In this document: positions 10,104-19,787 of the stretch, piece after piece | How positions within the stretch are numbered: the first letter of the stretch is position 1 | Layout of the letters: each line of letters opens with the position of its first letter | Origin: Eunapius fragilis | Taxonomy: Eukaryota > Porifera > Demospongiae > Spongillida > Spongillidae | Assembly (NCBI GenBank): GCA_963681505.1 | Contig: OY811982.1 | Span: 5,942,683-6,006,682 of the forward strand | DNA length: 64,000 bases | Direction: 5' to 3' | Position numbers and translations under genes: made by a program | Notes under the pieces: model-generated | Database searches by the model: none | What the model was told of the DNA's origin: nothing | What the model saw: the letters and a program-made list of their open reading frames with translations, nothing else

Positions 10104-10200
10104 CCTGCCGCCGGGGAGGTGAGAGTCCTGCCGCCGGGGAGGTGAGAGTCCTGCCGCCGGGGAGGTGAGAGTCCTCCCGCCGGGGAGGAAAGAGTCCTGC
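10104..10200 (+). repeat. TRIM internal tandem repeat, 23-bp unit
   Basis: About four to five copies of a GAGTCCTGCCGCCGGGGAG-type unit lie head to tail. They are G-rich and inside the non-coding part of the TRIM. Confidence 0.85.
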
Positions 10201-10214
10201 TGCCGGCGAGAAGA

Positions 10215-10410
10215 AAAAGAGCGAGAGCCGCCCTACAAGAGGGAAAGAGCGAGAGCCGCCCTACAAGAGGGAAAGAGCAAGAGCCGCCCTACAAGAGGGA
10301 AAGAGCGAGAGCCGCCCTACAAGAGGGAAAGGAGCGAGAGCCGCCCTACAAGAGGGAAAGAGCGAGAGCCGCCCTACAAGAGGGAAAGAGCGAGAGCCGC
10401 CCTACAAAGA
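10215..10410 (+). repeat. TRIM internal tandem repeat, 28-bp unit
   Basis: About seven copies of a GAGGGAAAGAGCGAGAGCCG-containing 28-bp unit. The 92-codon open frame over it (10165-10443) is an Arg/Glu/Ala-rich artefact of the repeat, not a gene. Confidence 0.88.
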
Positions 10411-10565
10411 GCGAGGGAGTATGGGACGCATGGAGAAGCGTAGATGCCAGAGAGTGTATGTGCGGGATAGCAGGCGGGCAAAGAAGAGGCGGGCAAAGAA
10501 GAGACAGAAGCGATAGAGTGTATGAAATGACGACGGAGAAAAGAAAAGAACGAATATTTGACTTC

Positions 10566-10624
10566 GGGGGAAGGGAGATGTGGTGTAATGTATTGTCACG
10601 TGCGGTGCGCGTGGGAAAGGGAGA
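10566..10624 (+). repeat. Duplicated purine tract plus partial LTR
   Basis: A purine tract (GGGGAAGGGAGA) followed by the first roughly 35 bp of the LTR (10579-10613, with one TATTG missing) stands directly before a second purine tract and the full 3' LTR. It is best explained by a local tandem duplication or by strand-transfer slippage at the 3' end. Confidence 0.75.
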
Positions 10625-10693
10625 TGTGGTGTAATGTATTGTATTGTCACGTGCGGTGCGCGTGATAAGAATTAGTCAAGACCTAATCCTACA
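10625..10693 (+). repeat. TRIM 3' LTR
   Basis: 69 bp, identical to the 5' LTR apart from one missing T near the end as far as I can read. The target duplication GAATC follows. Confidence 0.88.
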
Positions 10694-10698
10694 GAATC

Positions 10699-11019
10699 CA
10701 GCAAAGCCTTCAAACTTGTCCTAGCCATCATGGTGGATCTCATCGGAGCTGGATTCAAGTAGCTTTTGGTGCTTGTTTAGCTGGCTTTATTCTTGGAGTG
10801 TCTAATTGTAAGTCCTTGTCACCAAAGTATTTCGAAGTATCACAGTTTATGGTTTTCGTGAAATGCAGATGAATCTCGTAATCTTTACCATTTCCAATCC
10901 CTTTTATCTATTATCTATGATATTATCAACAATGGCTCATAGTACAGTGAGTCCAAAGTTGGTCTTCATGACATAAATCCACTGTATGTTCTTATGTGTA
11001 AGATAACTAACAAACTACC
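10699..11019. other. Non-coding spacer
   Basis: Flank of the TRIM. No open frame or repeat that I recognise. Confidence 0.4.
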
Positions 11020-11255
11020 CAACTCAGACCAACTTGAGATTTCCTGAACGACGAGTTTCTGTGCCCTGGAGAGGTTATGTCAGAGGAAAATGGTCCTTTG
11101 TGAAGAGCTGCCAGTATTTTTGCTGCCCGGACTCAATGCCAAGGCAAAAGGGCAACTATTGCTGCACCAGTTTGTGATGGGTCTTCCCGCAGCAATCAGT
11201 TAAGAGCAACGATTGCATGTTGCAGCACTGAGCTCGCTACAATAAATAAGAATGC
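11020..11255 (+). pseudogene. Gag fragment of a Gypsy-type element
   Basis: In one plus frame there is CEELPVFLLPGLNAKAKGQ followed by LLLHQFVMGLPAAIS, a stop, then QLRAT. LLxHQFVxGLPxxxSxQLRAT is a common stretch of animal Gypsy gag proteins. Frames are broken and no other element part is next to it, so it is an orphan fragment, on the opposite strand to Gypsy-1. Confidence 0.5.
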
Positions 11256-11617
11256 AAAGAGCGTAAGAAGAGTTTATCCACGATGTCAAGAGACCAATAC
11301 TACGTTATTACAATTATATTTGTAGTTCTCCTTTGCAAATCCTGCTGGCCACATGGAATCACTACTTAACGTTTAATGCACTACAGGCCTAGCAATTAGC
11401 GCATTTATTGCAAATCTAAAGGTTCAATTTTTGGGGCTTGAAATAATATTGTGTGCTTGGGGTAGTTGAAATTATGTGTGGTATTTTGCAATTTGTTAAT
11501 TATAAATTCCATCATTTAATTTGACAGCATCCAGAATATAATGTACATACATTTTATAAAGTGATGGTGGTACCTTTCCTTTCCACAGTAATTCTTTGTT
11601 ATTTAGATAAAGACAAT

Positions 11618-13510
11618 ATGTATGAAGATGGTGAATATGAGTTTGTTGAGCCACTTTTAGATGAATTCAAATGTCCTGTAACATTGGGTGTCCTAACCGA
11701 ACCATACCAGACAACATGTGGACATTACCTATCTAAAGACGTAGCAACCAAGTTTCAGCAGTGTCCAGTGTGTCGAACAGCAATTACCTTGTCCATACCT
11801 GATCAGTCTATGAAAAGGAAAGTTTATGCCTTGCAGGTATACTGTCAGTTTAAAAAGAGAGGTTGTTTGTGGTCTGGTGCAATGAGTGATATGAAGCAAC
11901 ACTTGCAGAAATGTAACTATTTACAAATTGAATGCCCAAGTAAATGTGGTAAAGTTGTGCGATTAGGGAGGCTGGATGAACATAAAAACTACCATTGTCT
12001 TTTACGACCATTTAATTGCGCCTATTGTGGCCACTTCTCTAATTATCAGGAAATAATCAACTCTCACCAGCCTGATTGTGCCTTACAAGTCATACAGTGT
12101 ACAAATAAGTGTGCAGATGCAAACCATATACAACGTCAGCACATGAGTGATCACCTCAAGTGCTGTCCATACGAAATCATAAACTGTGAGTATTATTTTG
12201 CAGGATGTCTGTATAGATGCAAACGTTGTGACATGAAACAGCATATCGTTGATGTTAAACATCATCTAAACCTCTTAGCATCACATAAGCATCAGGTTAT
12301 CCCTAGACTTAAAGAGCTGTATATTTCTAATGAGCATTTAATATCATCTGCACATGTATCTGGTCAAATTTATTCCCCTCCACCAGAATTTGAAATCGAT
12401 AACTTCCTTTCATTTTATCATGACTGTACACCAAGGTACAGTGACTATTTTTATTCTGACTTTGGTGGGCACAAATTGAACCTAAAGATTTATACAAATG
12501 GTTGTGCTGAAACTCTAGGCAGCCACATTTGTATAGCTGTTAATGTAGTGAAAGGAGAGTTTGATGGAGATATATGCTACCCATTTTGTGGTGAAGTCAC
12601 CATTCAGTTGTGTAGTCACAGTAAACCCAGCTCTGTTTATGAAAGAAAATTTCAGTTTAGTGACTTGAAAGACCATCAGTGCATTGAGCAAGAATTTATT
12701 GCCATAGAAGAAATACTGAGGCCAGAAAACAATTATTTGAAAGGTAGTAAACTATTAATATTTCGAGTAAGCAATATTGTGGTGAAGCCTAAGGTTCTTG
12801 TCCCAGCACAACGCTCTTCATCTATTTGGACTGGATTTCTTCATGTGGGTAATGAGCAGCTACTAGAACACATTGCCCACTTCCCTAACACTGTAGTGGA
12901 GTGTGACTGTTGTGCAATTGAAGCGCACATGCAATATAACAGCGACAAGTACCTTCCTGCACTGACCCAATATATTAAGATAATCCACACAATGGCCGAA
13001 AAATTTGAACTGCAGAATAAAGCATTGCAAACAATTGTGTCGAAGTCTGTAATTGCTTTTAAGCACTTTCCAGAATTCACTATGAATAATTTCATGAGGT
13101 ATCATGATAGAGATCGATCTTGGCTTAGTACACCATTTTTTTCACACTATGGAGGTTATAAACTGCGTCTCAGAGTAGATGGTTATGGATATGGTAGCCG
13201 CTTAGGAACACATCTATGTGTTGTAATAAATTTAATGAAAGGTCCGTTTGATGATTTTCTGAAGTTTCCATTTTACGGAGCAATCACTGTTCAGCTGGTG
13301 GACCAATCATCTAAAAATAAACATTATGAATCTGTAATTGAATTTCATGATAAGCATCCTGAGTTCATCATTGGTAGGCCAAAGCGCAATCAGAATGAAG
13401 GCCTTGGGGAATTAAATTTTTTCCCCTTAAAAAAATTATTTAGTAATGACAGGTATTTGAAAAACAATTCGCTTCGACTTAAAATTACAAGGATAATTGT
13501 GAAGTCTTGA
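11618..13510 (+). CDS. TRAF-like protein A: degenerate RING, TRAF zinc fingers, two MATH domains
   Basis: Probable signalling adaptor or ubiquitin-ligase-like protein of the TRAF family, cytoplasmic. The open frame reaches back to 11561, but the sequence before ATG 11618 (pyrimidine run, TTTCCACAG and TTATTTAG) looks like an intron 3' end, so I choose the ATG at 11618 or an upstream exon. Counting from 11561, Cys38, Cys53, His55, Cys68 and Cys71 mark the RING. Positions 41 and 58, normally zinc ligands, are Thr and Ser, so only one zinc site can form. TRAF-type zinc fingers span about 90-230. MATH domains lie at about 273-413 and 502-649 (FGGHKLNLKIY... and YGGYKLRLRVDGYG). The second MATH closely resembles that of protein B. 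No stops or shifts; the frame ends naturally at TGA 13508-13510. An AATAAA at 13625 may be the polyadenylation signal. Confidence 0.9.
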   Translation: MYEDGEYEFVEPLLDEFKCPVTLGVLTEPYQTTCGHYLSKDVATKFQQCPVCRTAITLSIPDQSMKRKVYALQVYCQFKKRGCLWSGAMSDMKQHLQKCNYLQIECPSKCGKVVRLGRLDEHKNYHCLLRPFNCAYCGHFSNYQEIINSHQPDCALQVIQCTNKCADANHIQRQHMSDHLKCCPYEIINCEYYFAGCLYRCKRCDMKQHIVDVKHHLNLLASHKHQVIPRLKELYISNEHLISSAHVSGQIYSPPPEFEIDNFLSFYHDCTPRYSDYFYSDFGGHKLNLKIYTNGCAETLGSHICIAVNVVKGEFDGDICYPFCGEVTIQLCSHSKPSSVYERKFQFSDLKDHQCIEQEFIAIEEILRPENNYLKGSKLLIFRVSNIVVKPKVLVPAQRSSSIWTGFLHVGNEQLLEHIAHFPNTVVECDCCAIEAHMQYNSDKYLPALTQYIKIIHTMAEKFELQNKALQTIVSKSVIAFKHFPEFTMNNFMRYHDRDRSWLSTPFFSHYGGYKLRLRVDGYGYGSRLGTHLCVVINLMKGPFDDFLKFPFYGAITVQLVDQSSKNKHYESVIEFHDKHPEFIIGRPKRNQNEGLGELNFFPLKKLFSNDRYLKNNSLRLKITRIIVKS

Positions 13511-14590
13511 AGGCCATGGGCTGCTAAGACAATTTATCATTTGTGAATGCACCCAACACGTAACACTGCTTTGTGTGAAAATTGGACACTTTACTAGCTA
13601 CCCTCAACTACTGTTTGTGAATGTAATAAATATCTATATATCTTTTTGCAAAAATTTCTTTGATGTAGTGTTTGAAATGCTATCTCATTTAAATTGTTTT
13701 TTGTTTTATTTTGTATTAAGATACTACCTTGTCTTTTTTATAAGTATAATGTGCAGTAATTGTTCATCATTAACCTTTTTCCATCAATTCCATAAATTCA
13801 CGTTCATATAATAATTAAATATTCACTGATGCAGGGATGTGGCTGTGTAACTTAGGTCACTGCATTCTAGATTTGATTTTATCTGATTAAAAAGTGTGGC
13901 TGAAAAGTATACCCGTCTTCAATTCTAATGTTCAGGGCTAGTAGAGTATGTAGCAATTTAAGTATTCATGAAGAATTCATAATATTCTTGTCTTCATGAT
14001 TAAGTTTGGCTTGATTTAACATTGTCAATGATAAGGGGACTATAATACTACGATACGGCAAAAGGAGTACCTGTGGTGTTGCAAAACGGGTACTTTAACT
14101 TACACATGCAAAGAAGAATCAAACTCTATACACACACTTAAGTGGTATGTTTACTATCGCACACACTAAATTTAATATGCTTACTATGGCATGCACTAAT
14201 CTTGCCATTAGCATGATTCTGTCATAAATCATGCATTATTTTCAAAAGTGCTCTTTATTGAAAGTGCCAAATGATAATAACTTTCTTGCAATGAATATTG
14301 CATGAATTAGGTAATCTAGAAGCATCATCAAACTTTCTAAATATTATGCATTTGGAAAGCCACAATAAATTAACCATGAGATTTCCAAAAGCCAGCGGGT
14401 ACAAAGGAGCAATGGCAATGACTTGAAATAATGTCATGGCACCATATATATCATTGTACTTCATGCCAATAGAACATCACAAAGCAGGGACAACATGCCA
14501 ATGGAGAAGCATTGTTTGGCATAATTATTATGATTATCTGTAAAATAATGATACAATACAAGATACATGAAAATACACTTATGGGAATTA
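13511..14590. other. Non-coding AT-rich spacer
   Basis: 3' flank of TRAF gene A and AT-rich sequence. AATAAA at 13625-13630 is a plausible polyadenylation signal. I see no gene. Confidence 0.5.
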
Positions 14591-14593
14591 GTA

Positions 14594-15990
14594 CAGGATT
14601 ATTATTATTGCTTTTATTTATTATTTTCAAGATACAATTATAGGACATACAAATCACACAGAAACATGACCAAAACTAAATAACACTTCAGAAATATTCT
14701 TGAGGGCAATATCTGGACATTATAGCCCTCACATTAGCCCTTACTTCGTTCAGATTGAGCCAGCCATACAGCTCTGATAGAACGGCAGATTTGGGCCTTG
14801 ATGTTGTTATGGCTAGGCGAGAGGCTAGACTCGAAAATGACTCCATAGCCTCTTTCCCCCATGCATCGTACGACTCAACCACAAGAGGGATACATAACCA
14901 ATCAAACTCGCGGCACTTCACATCGTTGGCCTCATGCTTTCTGAGCTCAGTGGCTTGCGCAGCTGCTCCAGCAGTTACTCCCGCTTCAGACATAATGTTT
15001 GAGTTCAGCGGAGAGGTAACTGATATGTCGCAGGCTGCTGTTTTCCCCAGAGCCCAGTTGGAAATGAGGACATCTGCTGGACGAGAGTGGCTGTGATCTG
15101 GTGTAAGGTTGCAGCCAGCTTCTACTTATACACTAAAGTGGGCTCGCCTACATGTTTCTGCCAATATGTCCCTCAACCTGTTGTGGCGGAATACCACATC
15201 CCCACCCCGCTTACAAGTATTGGCATGATGCCCTAGGGGATCCAACATTTTATCTGGGCAGAGTGCGCAAACAGAACCCTCAGCTGTGTCAAGCCCTAAC
15301 CACCACTTCAGTGCTGTCTGAAATACTGGAGGGTCTAAATGTAAGCCTTGACCTTCAGATGGAATAACCGTCAGCCATAAGGAAGCATGTGGGGAGGATG
15401 CTGATAAAAGACGAGCTCTGTCAGCAATTGACAGAGAACCTTGGAGAACTCTGAATAAATTATCGTCCAAGATACTGGAAAGAGTCTTCTAAGAAGGTAA
15501 CTTTTCCAGTACCGATCCCATCTGTATGTCGTCTGACTGATGAACTGAAGAATTAAGTATCTCCAAGGACTGGAGGAGGTGTACATGAGAATTTGAACCC
15601 AGGCCAGAGAAACATAACGATGCAAGAAAGGCTGCTGGTGCATGATGAGACAGGGAACGCAGCCCAAGGCCTCCTCGGCTGAGGCTCAGCTGGGCCTGCT
15701 TCCATGCAGCGATGGAAGGATGCACACCTGTGCAAGAAGTGAAACATTTTTCTACATCTTGATCAAATAACTGCAGAACAGACTGAGAGAAAGAAGGGGG
15801 TACGGCACGAGCAAGATGGACAAGCTTACAGTAACCACCACAAAGCCGGAGGAGTACAAGAGCCACTTGGGGGTCGACTTGACCAACATTGTCCAGTCTC
15901 TTAAGTAGAACACCTGCCTCAGACCTTTTCCTATCCAGGACAGCCCTACAAAAGACAGAGTCACCAATTGGTACAAGTAAATAAAAATTT
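14594..15990 (-). mobile_element. LINE-A copy, 5'-truncated
   Basis: Non-LTR retrotransposon 3' part on the minus strand. From about 15990 it reads VPIGDSVFCRAVL, then CKLVHLARAVPPSF and WKQAQLSLSRGGLG (RT thumb and after). At 15290-15180 comes a CCHC cluster (CALC..., GHHANTCKRGGDVVFRHN), then SRPADVLISNW and CDISVTSPLN, and it ends near 14691. The CCHC plus RHN plus PAD...D pattern recalls the restriction-like endonuclease of R2-type LINEs (inference). A TAA/TTA-rich tail at 14594-14630 follows. Frames are broken in several places. The 5' end coincides with the foldback at 15974. Confidence 0.75.
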
Positions 15991-16316
15991 TTCTTTGAGA
16001 AATAGAGTGGGATGTATAGGATTGGTATTGGTAGTGTAAAAAGCAAGGAAACAAGACACATTATGGATTGGTACCAGAATACTACAAAATGGTCCTACAT
16101 TTAGCCAAGAACCATGCACTTTGTGAATTTCAATTAACTAAATTTAAAACTGTCTTGTCAGTTGGCCAAAGTGCATGGTTCTTGGCTAAATGTAGGACTG
16201 TTTTGTAGTATTCTGGTACCAATCCATAATGTGTCTTGTTTCCTTGCTTTTTACACTACCAATCCCAATCCTATACATCCCACTCTATTTCTCAAAGAGA
16301 AATTTTTATTTACTTG
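15974..16316. mobile_element. Foldback element (family F1), 150-bp inverted arms
   Basis: Arms at 15974-16123 and 16167-16316 are near-perfect inverted copies around a 43-bp spacer. They start CAAGTAAATAAAAATTTTTC. No coding capacity. The outer arm sequence is related to foldbacks at 36748 and 41839 (shared CAAGTAA..TAAAAA and GTGTAAA.AGCAAGG blocks). A target duplication is not clear. Confidence 0.85.
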
Positions 16317-18424
16317 CTTTTTTTCCTACCATGCAGAGGGATTGGTTAGGTGGCTTCTGTGCATACTGATACTTGTGTGCGTTCATATCAAGATCCAATG
16401 ACGTAATGTAATTGTCACATTAGCATTAAGATTTCGTCGGCATTCGATAATGATATGTAATTGTGGTTCCCAACGAGCATTGGGGATGTTTGGAGAGGCT
16501 GCTTCTGTATCAATAGTTCCCACCAGGCCGGGGTGCTTATGCTAGGTTTCTGTGGTGACACCGCACGTACGTATAATGCCTTTTCATATGTTTATTTGAA
16601 AAACACATCTTATTTTTAGTAAAAATTAGCAGGTGCAACTCTTAAACGAGAACCCGCCTCGCCTTGTACGTCCCCTCCTGTAGGGATGAAAAAAATGTGC
16701 CTCAACTGAAGCAGGAGGGATGGGACAGCTGCGGCAAGTGGAGGAGCAGGAGGAAAGGATCAGTTGTGGAAAGTGGAGGAGGAATGGGTTCGTCCTCAAT
16801 GCTCCTGTACATACCAGCTATATCTTCTATTGTAGGATCCATATCTGTATTTAAAAGAAAAGTACATCAAACCATATTTGCACCCCCATACTATGGTCTC
16901 ATTGCTGAATCGTACAACTGAGCAATGATTCAGAGATTACCTTTATATATACTGCTGCACCTCATTGGTGGGAAAGTAACTTATCATACCTGAGGTGAGG
17001 CTTCAAATGAACGCGTTAACTATGGTTGCATTGCAATGCTGATAAAGTCCTCCCTCCTATCATACTTTTTTGGGGTGCTAGGAATGACTAGCCATATTTG
17101 ATGTAAAATTATCATTATTCCAATTGCACATAATTCACTGAGTAATGAGTTCGTACTTCATAGTTTTCTCACATGTGGATGCATGAAGTATTATACATAC
17201 ACAACAACTTGTGAATCAGAGTTAGCATAAGGTATAAGCTTGATACCCAACTTTCCACCAAAATGAGAAAGTCAGGCTACACCTCAGGCTACACCCAATT
17301 AGATGCTGTACCGTACACGCATAGCATACATGATTAAGTTTGTCATATGCTACCATCGCTAATTCAACTCAAGTACCCCATCTCTTGACAATCAATCAGC
17401 ATATGGACACACTAATTTTAAATTTTACATGTATTTATTCGTTGTGGAAGCATATACACTAGCATTCCTACGTCCCAAGCAAACTGACATGCTAATTATA
17501 TGGTATGTATGGTATGTATTGAACTTCAATTTGATGCTAAAGGAGGCACTACCAGGCAAAAAATGGAAAGGTTATGAGGCTGCAAAGTTGCAAATTTTCT
17601 GGAAAAATTAATTTTCAGGGCAGCATATTTCGTAAACCATTCAAGTTATTAACATAATAAGTGGTTAAAGTAACATTCACCCAAAGACAAACAAATATGA
17701 GTAATTGCATCAGGATCGGAAGATTTGAAGCACGCACTTACCCCACTTATGATGGAATGACCCCTGCATGACATGTTATACCAGGAGCAGGACTCACAAC
17801 CAGTTTAGAACCAGTATACCCCCTTCCCCCTATAAAAAACCCCTGTGCTCCCTTACCATTGTTATACTGCTATTGTGTGGTATTATATTGAGGGGTGTTC
17901 ATACACTGAATGTCTGCGTTTAGGTCACATTCAATGTGGCAACATTTATCGAGGTCACCTAGTGCTACACTAATGTCTGCTACAGGCATTGTGAAAAGTT
18001 TGTTTTTATAACAATATCTACCTCTTCATCACTCAAAAGCCACTTTTTGGGATGATCAGTACTTTCACCCTTACCTTTATCCTTTATTTCATTAGCCACA
18101 ACACACCAGCCATTAGTGTCAACAGGGATGGCTAACATTCTAGTGCGTACTTTGTCAGCCACCATTCATGTGTGCATCTTCAATAACCTTTTCTTGTATG
18201 TTTTATTGCTATTTAGTGTCTTTTCAAGCAACATGCAATACACCCTGCTTTTATCATCTCTAGGTTCAAAGAGACAAAACCAGAGTCATTAAATTTACAT
18301 TACACATCAGAATGCTCAGTTATTTCACCACAGCTTGTTATAGTATACAGTATTACATACATGGACTCACCGTTTAATGTTGACTTCTTATTCTCCAGCA
18401 CTTGGGAGGCAGTGTTTAGATCAG
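16317..18424. other. Non-coding region with one dispersed repeat
   Basis: No gene recognised. The stretch at about 17780-17870 (ACCAGTTTAGAACCAG... then CCCCTATAAAAA) resembles 36320-36400, so both may carry pieces of one repeat family. A short positive reading at 16664-16921 lacks any family signal. Confidence 0.4.
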
Positions 18425-19068
18425 ACCCAGACTATTTAGCCCTTTAACTGCTCTTCTTATTTCAGTATGATCAAGGTAGCGTTTGTGCTCACCAACCCGC
18501 TTGGATTCAGGGCCTTTTTGGTACCACCTGCGTAATGCTTCGATCCAGGGTCTGCGTCGTCTTTTCATGCTCGCTTCATCACAGGGTCTTTTTCGTACCG
18601 CACCCGTCCAGCGTCTCGCATGGTCATCATCAGAGCTACAGTTTGAAGAGAAGATACAAATTAAAATAGGATGATGAGGGTCTGTACCTCGCTCTTTTCT
18701 TGACCCGATTCACTTCAGGATCTCTTCTATTTCTTTGCTCGGATCATTGCAGGGTCTTTTTCGTACCGTGCCCGTCCAGCGTCTTGCATGGATCATCATC
18801 ATCATAGCTACAGTAAGAAGCAAGTATATACATGTTGATAGATGTGAAGATACAATTTAAAATAGGATGACAAGGGTCTGTACCTTGCCTTTTTCCTGAC
18901 CCGATTCACTTCACAATTTCTTCTATACCGTTGTCGTTTGTCAGCTCACTTCTGCTCAGAGTTCGCCTGGTAACTTTCTCCGGCTTTTGCTTTGTTTGCC
19001 ACCGAACTACGTTCATGCTTTGCTCACATTTTACCGATCTCTTTGAGATTTTTTTGACGCGAAGGCAT
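18425..19068 (-). pseudogene. Broken gene with RYxxDPxxxR-type basic repeats
   Basis: Starting at an ATG near 19068 the minus strand reads MPSRQKNLKEIGKM, a stop, AKHERSSVANKAKAGESYQA and NSEQK, a stop, then ADKRQRYRRNCEVNRVRKKA. Two more diverged units follow (ARYEKDPAMIRAKK, RRDPEVNRVKKRARYRP, then RVRYEKDPVMKRA) with frameshifts. The last part, WYQKGPESKRVGEHKRYLDH, ends at TAA near 18427. Tandem xRYxxDPExKR repeats occur in sponge predicted proteins I remember, of unknown function. Both early stops are TGA where Arg (CGA) would be expected. Possible intron borders (CTGTAG acceptors) precede each repeat, so it may once have been spliced. Confidence 0.5.
18582..18926. repeat. Direct duplication, two units of about 150-175 bp
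   Basis: 18582-18730 and 18750-18926 share AGGGTCTTTTTCGTACCG, CCCGTCCAGCGTCT, AAAATAGGATGA and TGACCCGATTCACTTCA in the same order. They correspond to repeated coding units of the broken gene on the minus strand. Confidence 0.85.
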
Positions 19069-19785
19069 GTTTCACTACCATATTAGAACACACACCATAG
19101 ATACTATTATATGCACACACGAAAAACGAACACGTGCAAGATCACATGCTTAGTAAACGTGATTCAAATGGTTATTGACCTGGGCAATACATTGAAGTTC
19201 CAATAGCAATTTGTATAGACGAAAGCCCGACAACATATGGGTCCAAGCATTTAGTTACGATCCTTATCCAACTGTCCATCCACAGCTATGCTTCATTTAT
19301 TATAAATCGGCAAAAATACACCCACGCACACTCTTTATAAATTTATATCGAAACTGATATAAACAATATAGTTTCAGTATTCACACAGGATGAAACGTCA
19401 CATTGAGCGCTACATTTTGGTGCAAATATCATTTCCCCCTGCTTTTCCTAACTTGAGTTATGTTTGACGAAAGGAAGGAGAAGAAGGAGAAGGTAGAGAA
19501 GAAGAAAAAAAAAGGCGGATTCGAGGGATCGACTATACCGTCTGGAGACAACGGCAGAGTTGCGAACATCGCGCGTTGGACTATAGATGTAGCGTGTTTT
19601 GGGCAGATTTTATAGTGACTGGCAGGTGGCTACGAAGCATATACATGTATTCTGTTTTCTAATGCTCGATCGAAAACCACGCCTACGGAGCCAATCCTAC
19701 ACAGGACCTACTAGGTCCTGATTCCCAAGATCTCAAGATTGGGTTTGCTAGACTGTTTCATTTCCTTTGGGAAATGAGTCAAACA
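19069..19785. other. Non-coding region
   Basis: No gene or repeat recognised. It would include the promoter of the broken gene on the minus strand. It holds a purine tract at 19470-19515. Confidence 0.4.
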
Positions 19786-19787
19786 CT

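Larger units (their letters stand above)
9740..10693 (+). mobile_element. TRIM: complete miniature LTR retrotransposon, 954 bp
   Basis: A 70-bp repeat at 9740-9809 recurs at 10625-10693 (69 bp), both starting TGTGGTGTAATG and ending ACA; one T is missing in the 3' copy. The first is followed at once by TGGTGGCAGCGGTG, a primer-binding site that begins with TGG. The second is preceded by a purine tract (GGGAAAGGGAGA). GAATC flanks both ends (9735-9739 and 10694-10698), a perfect 5-bp target duplication. The internal 815 bp is purine-rich and has no gag or pol motif, so the element must have used enzymes of another element. Size, LTR length and lack of coding capacity fit the TRIM class. Confidence 0.88.

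Noticed and set aside
10165-10443. 92-residue Arg/Glu/Ala-rich open frame
   Set aside because: Entirely produced by the 28-bp tandem repeat inside the TRIM; no start context and no family signal.
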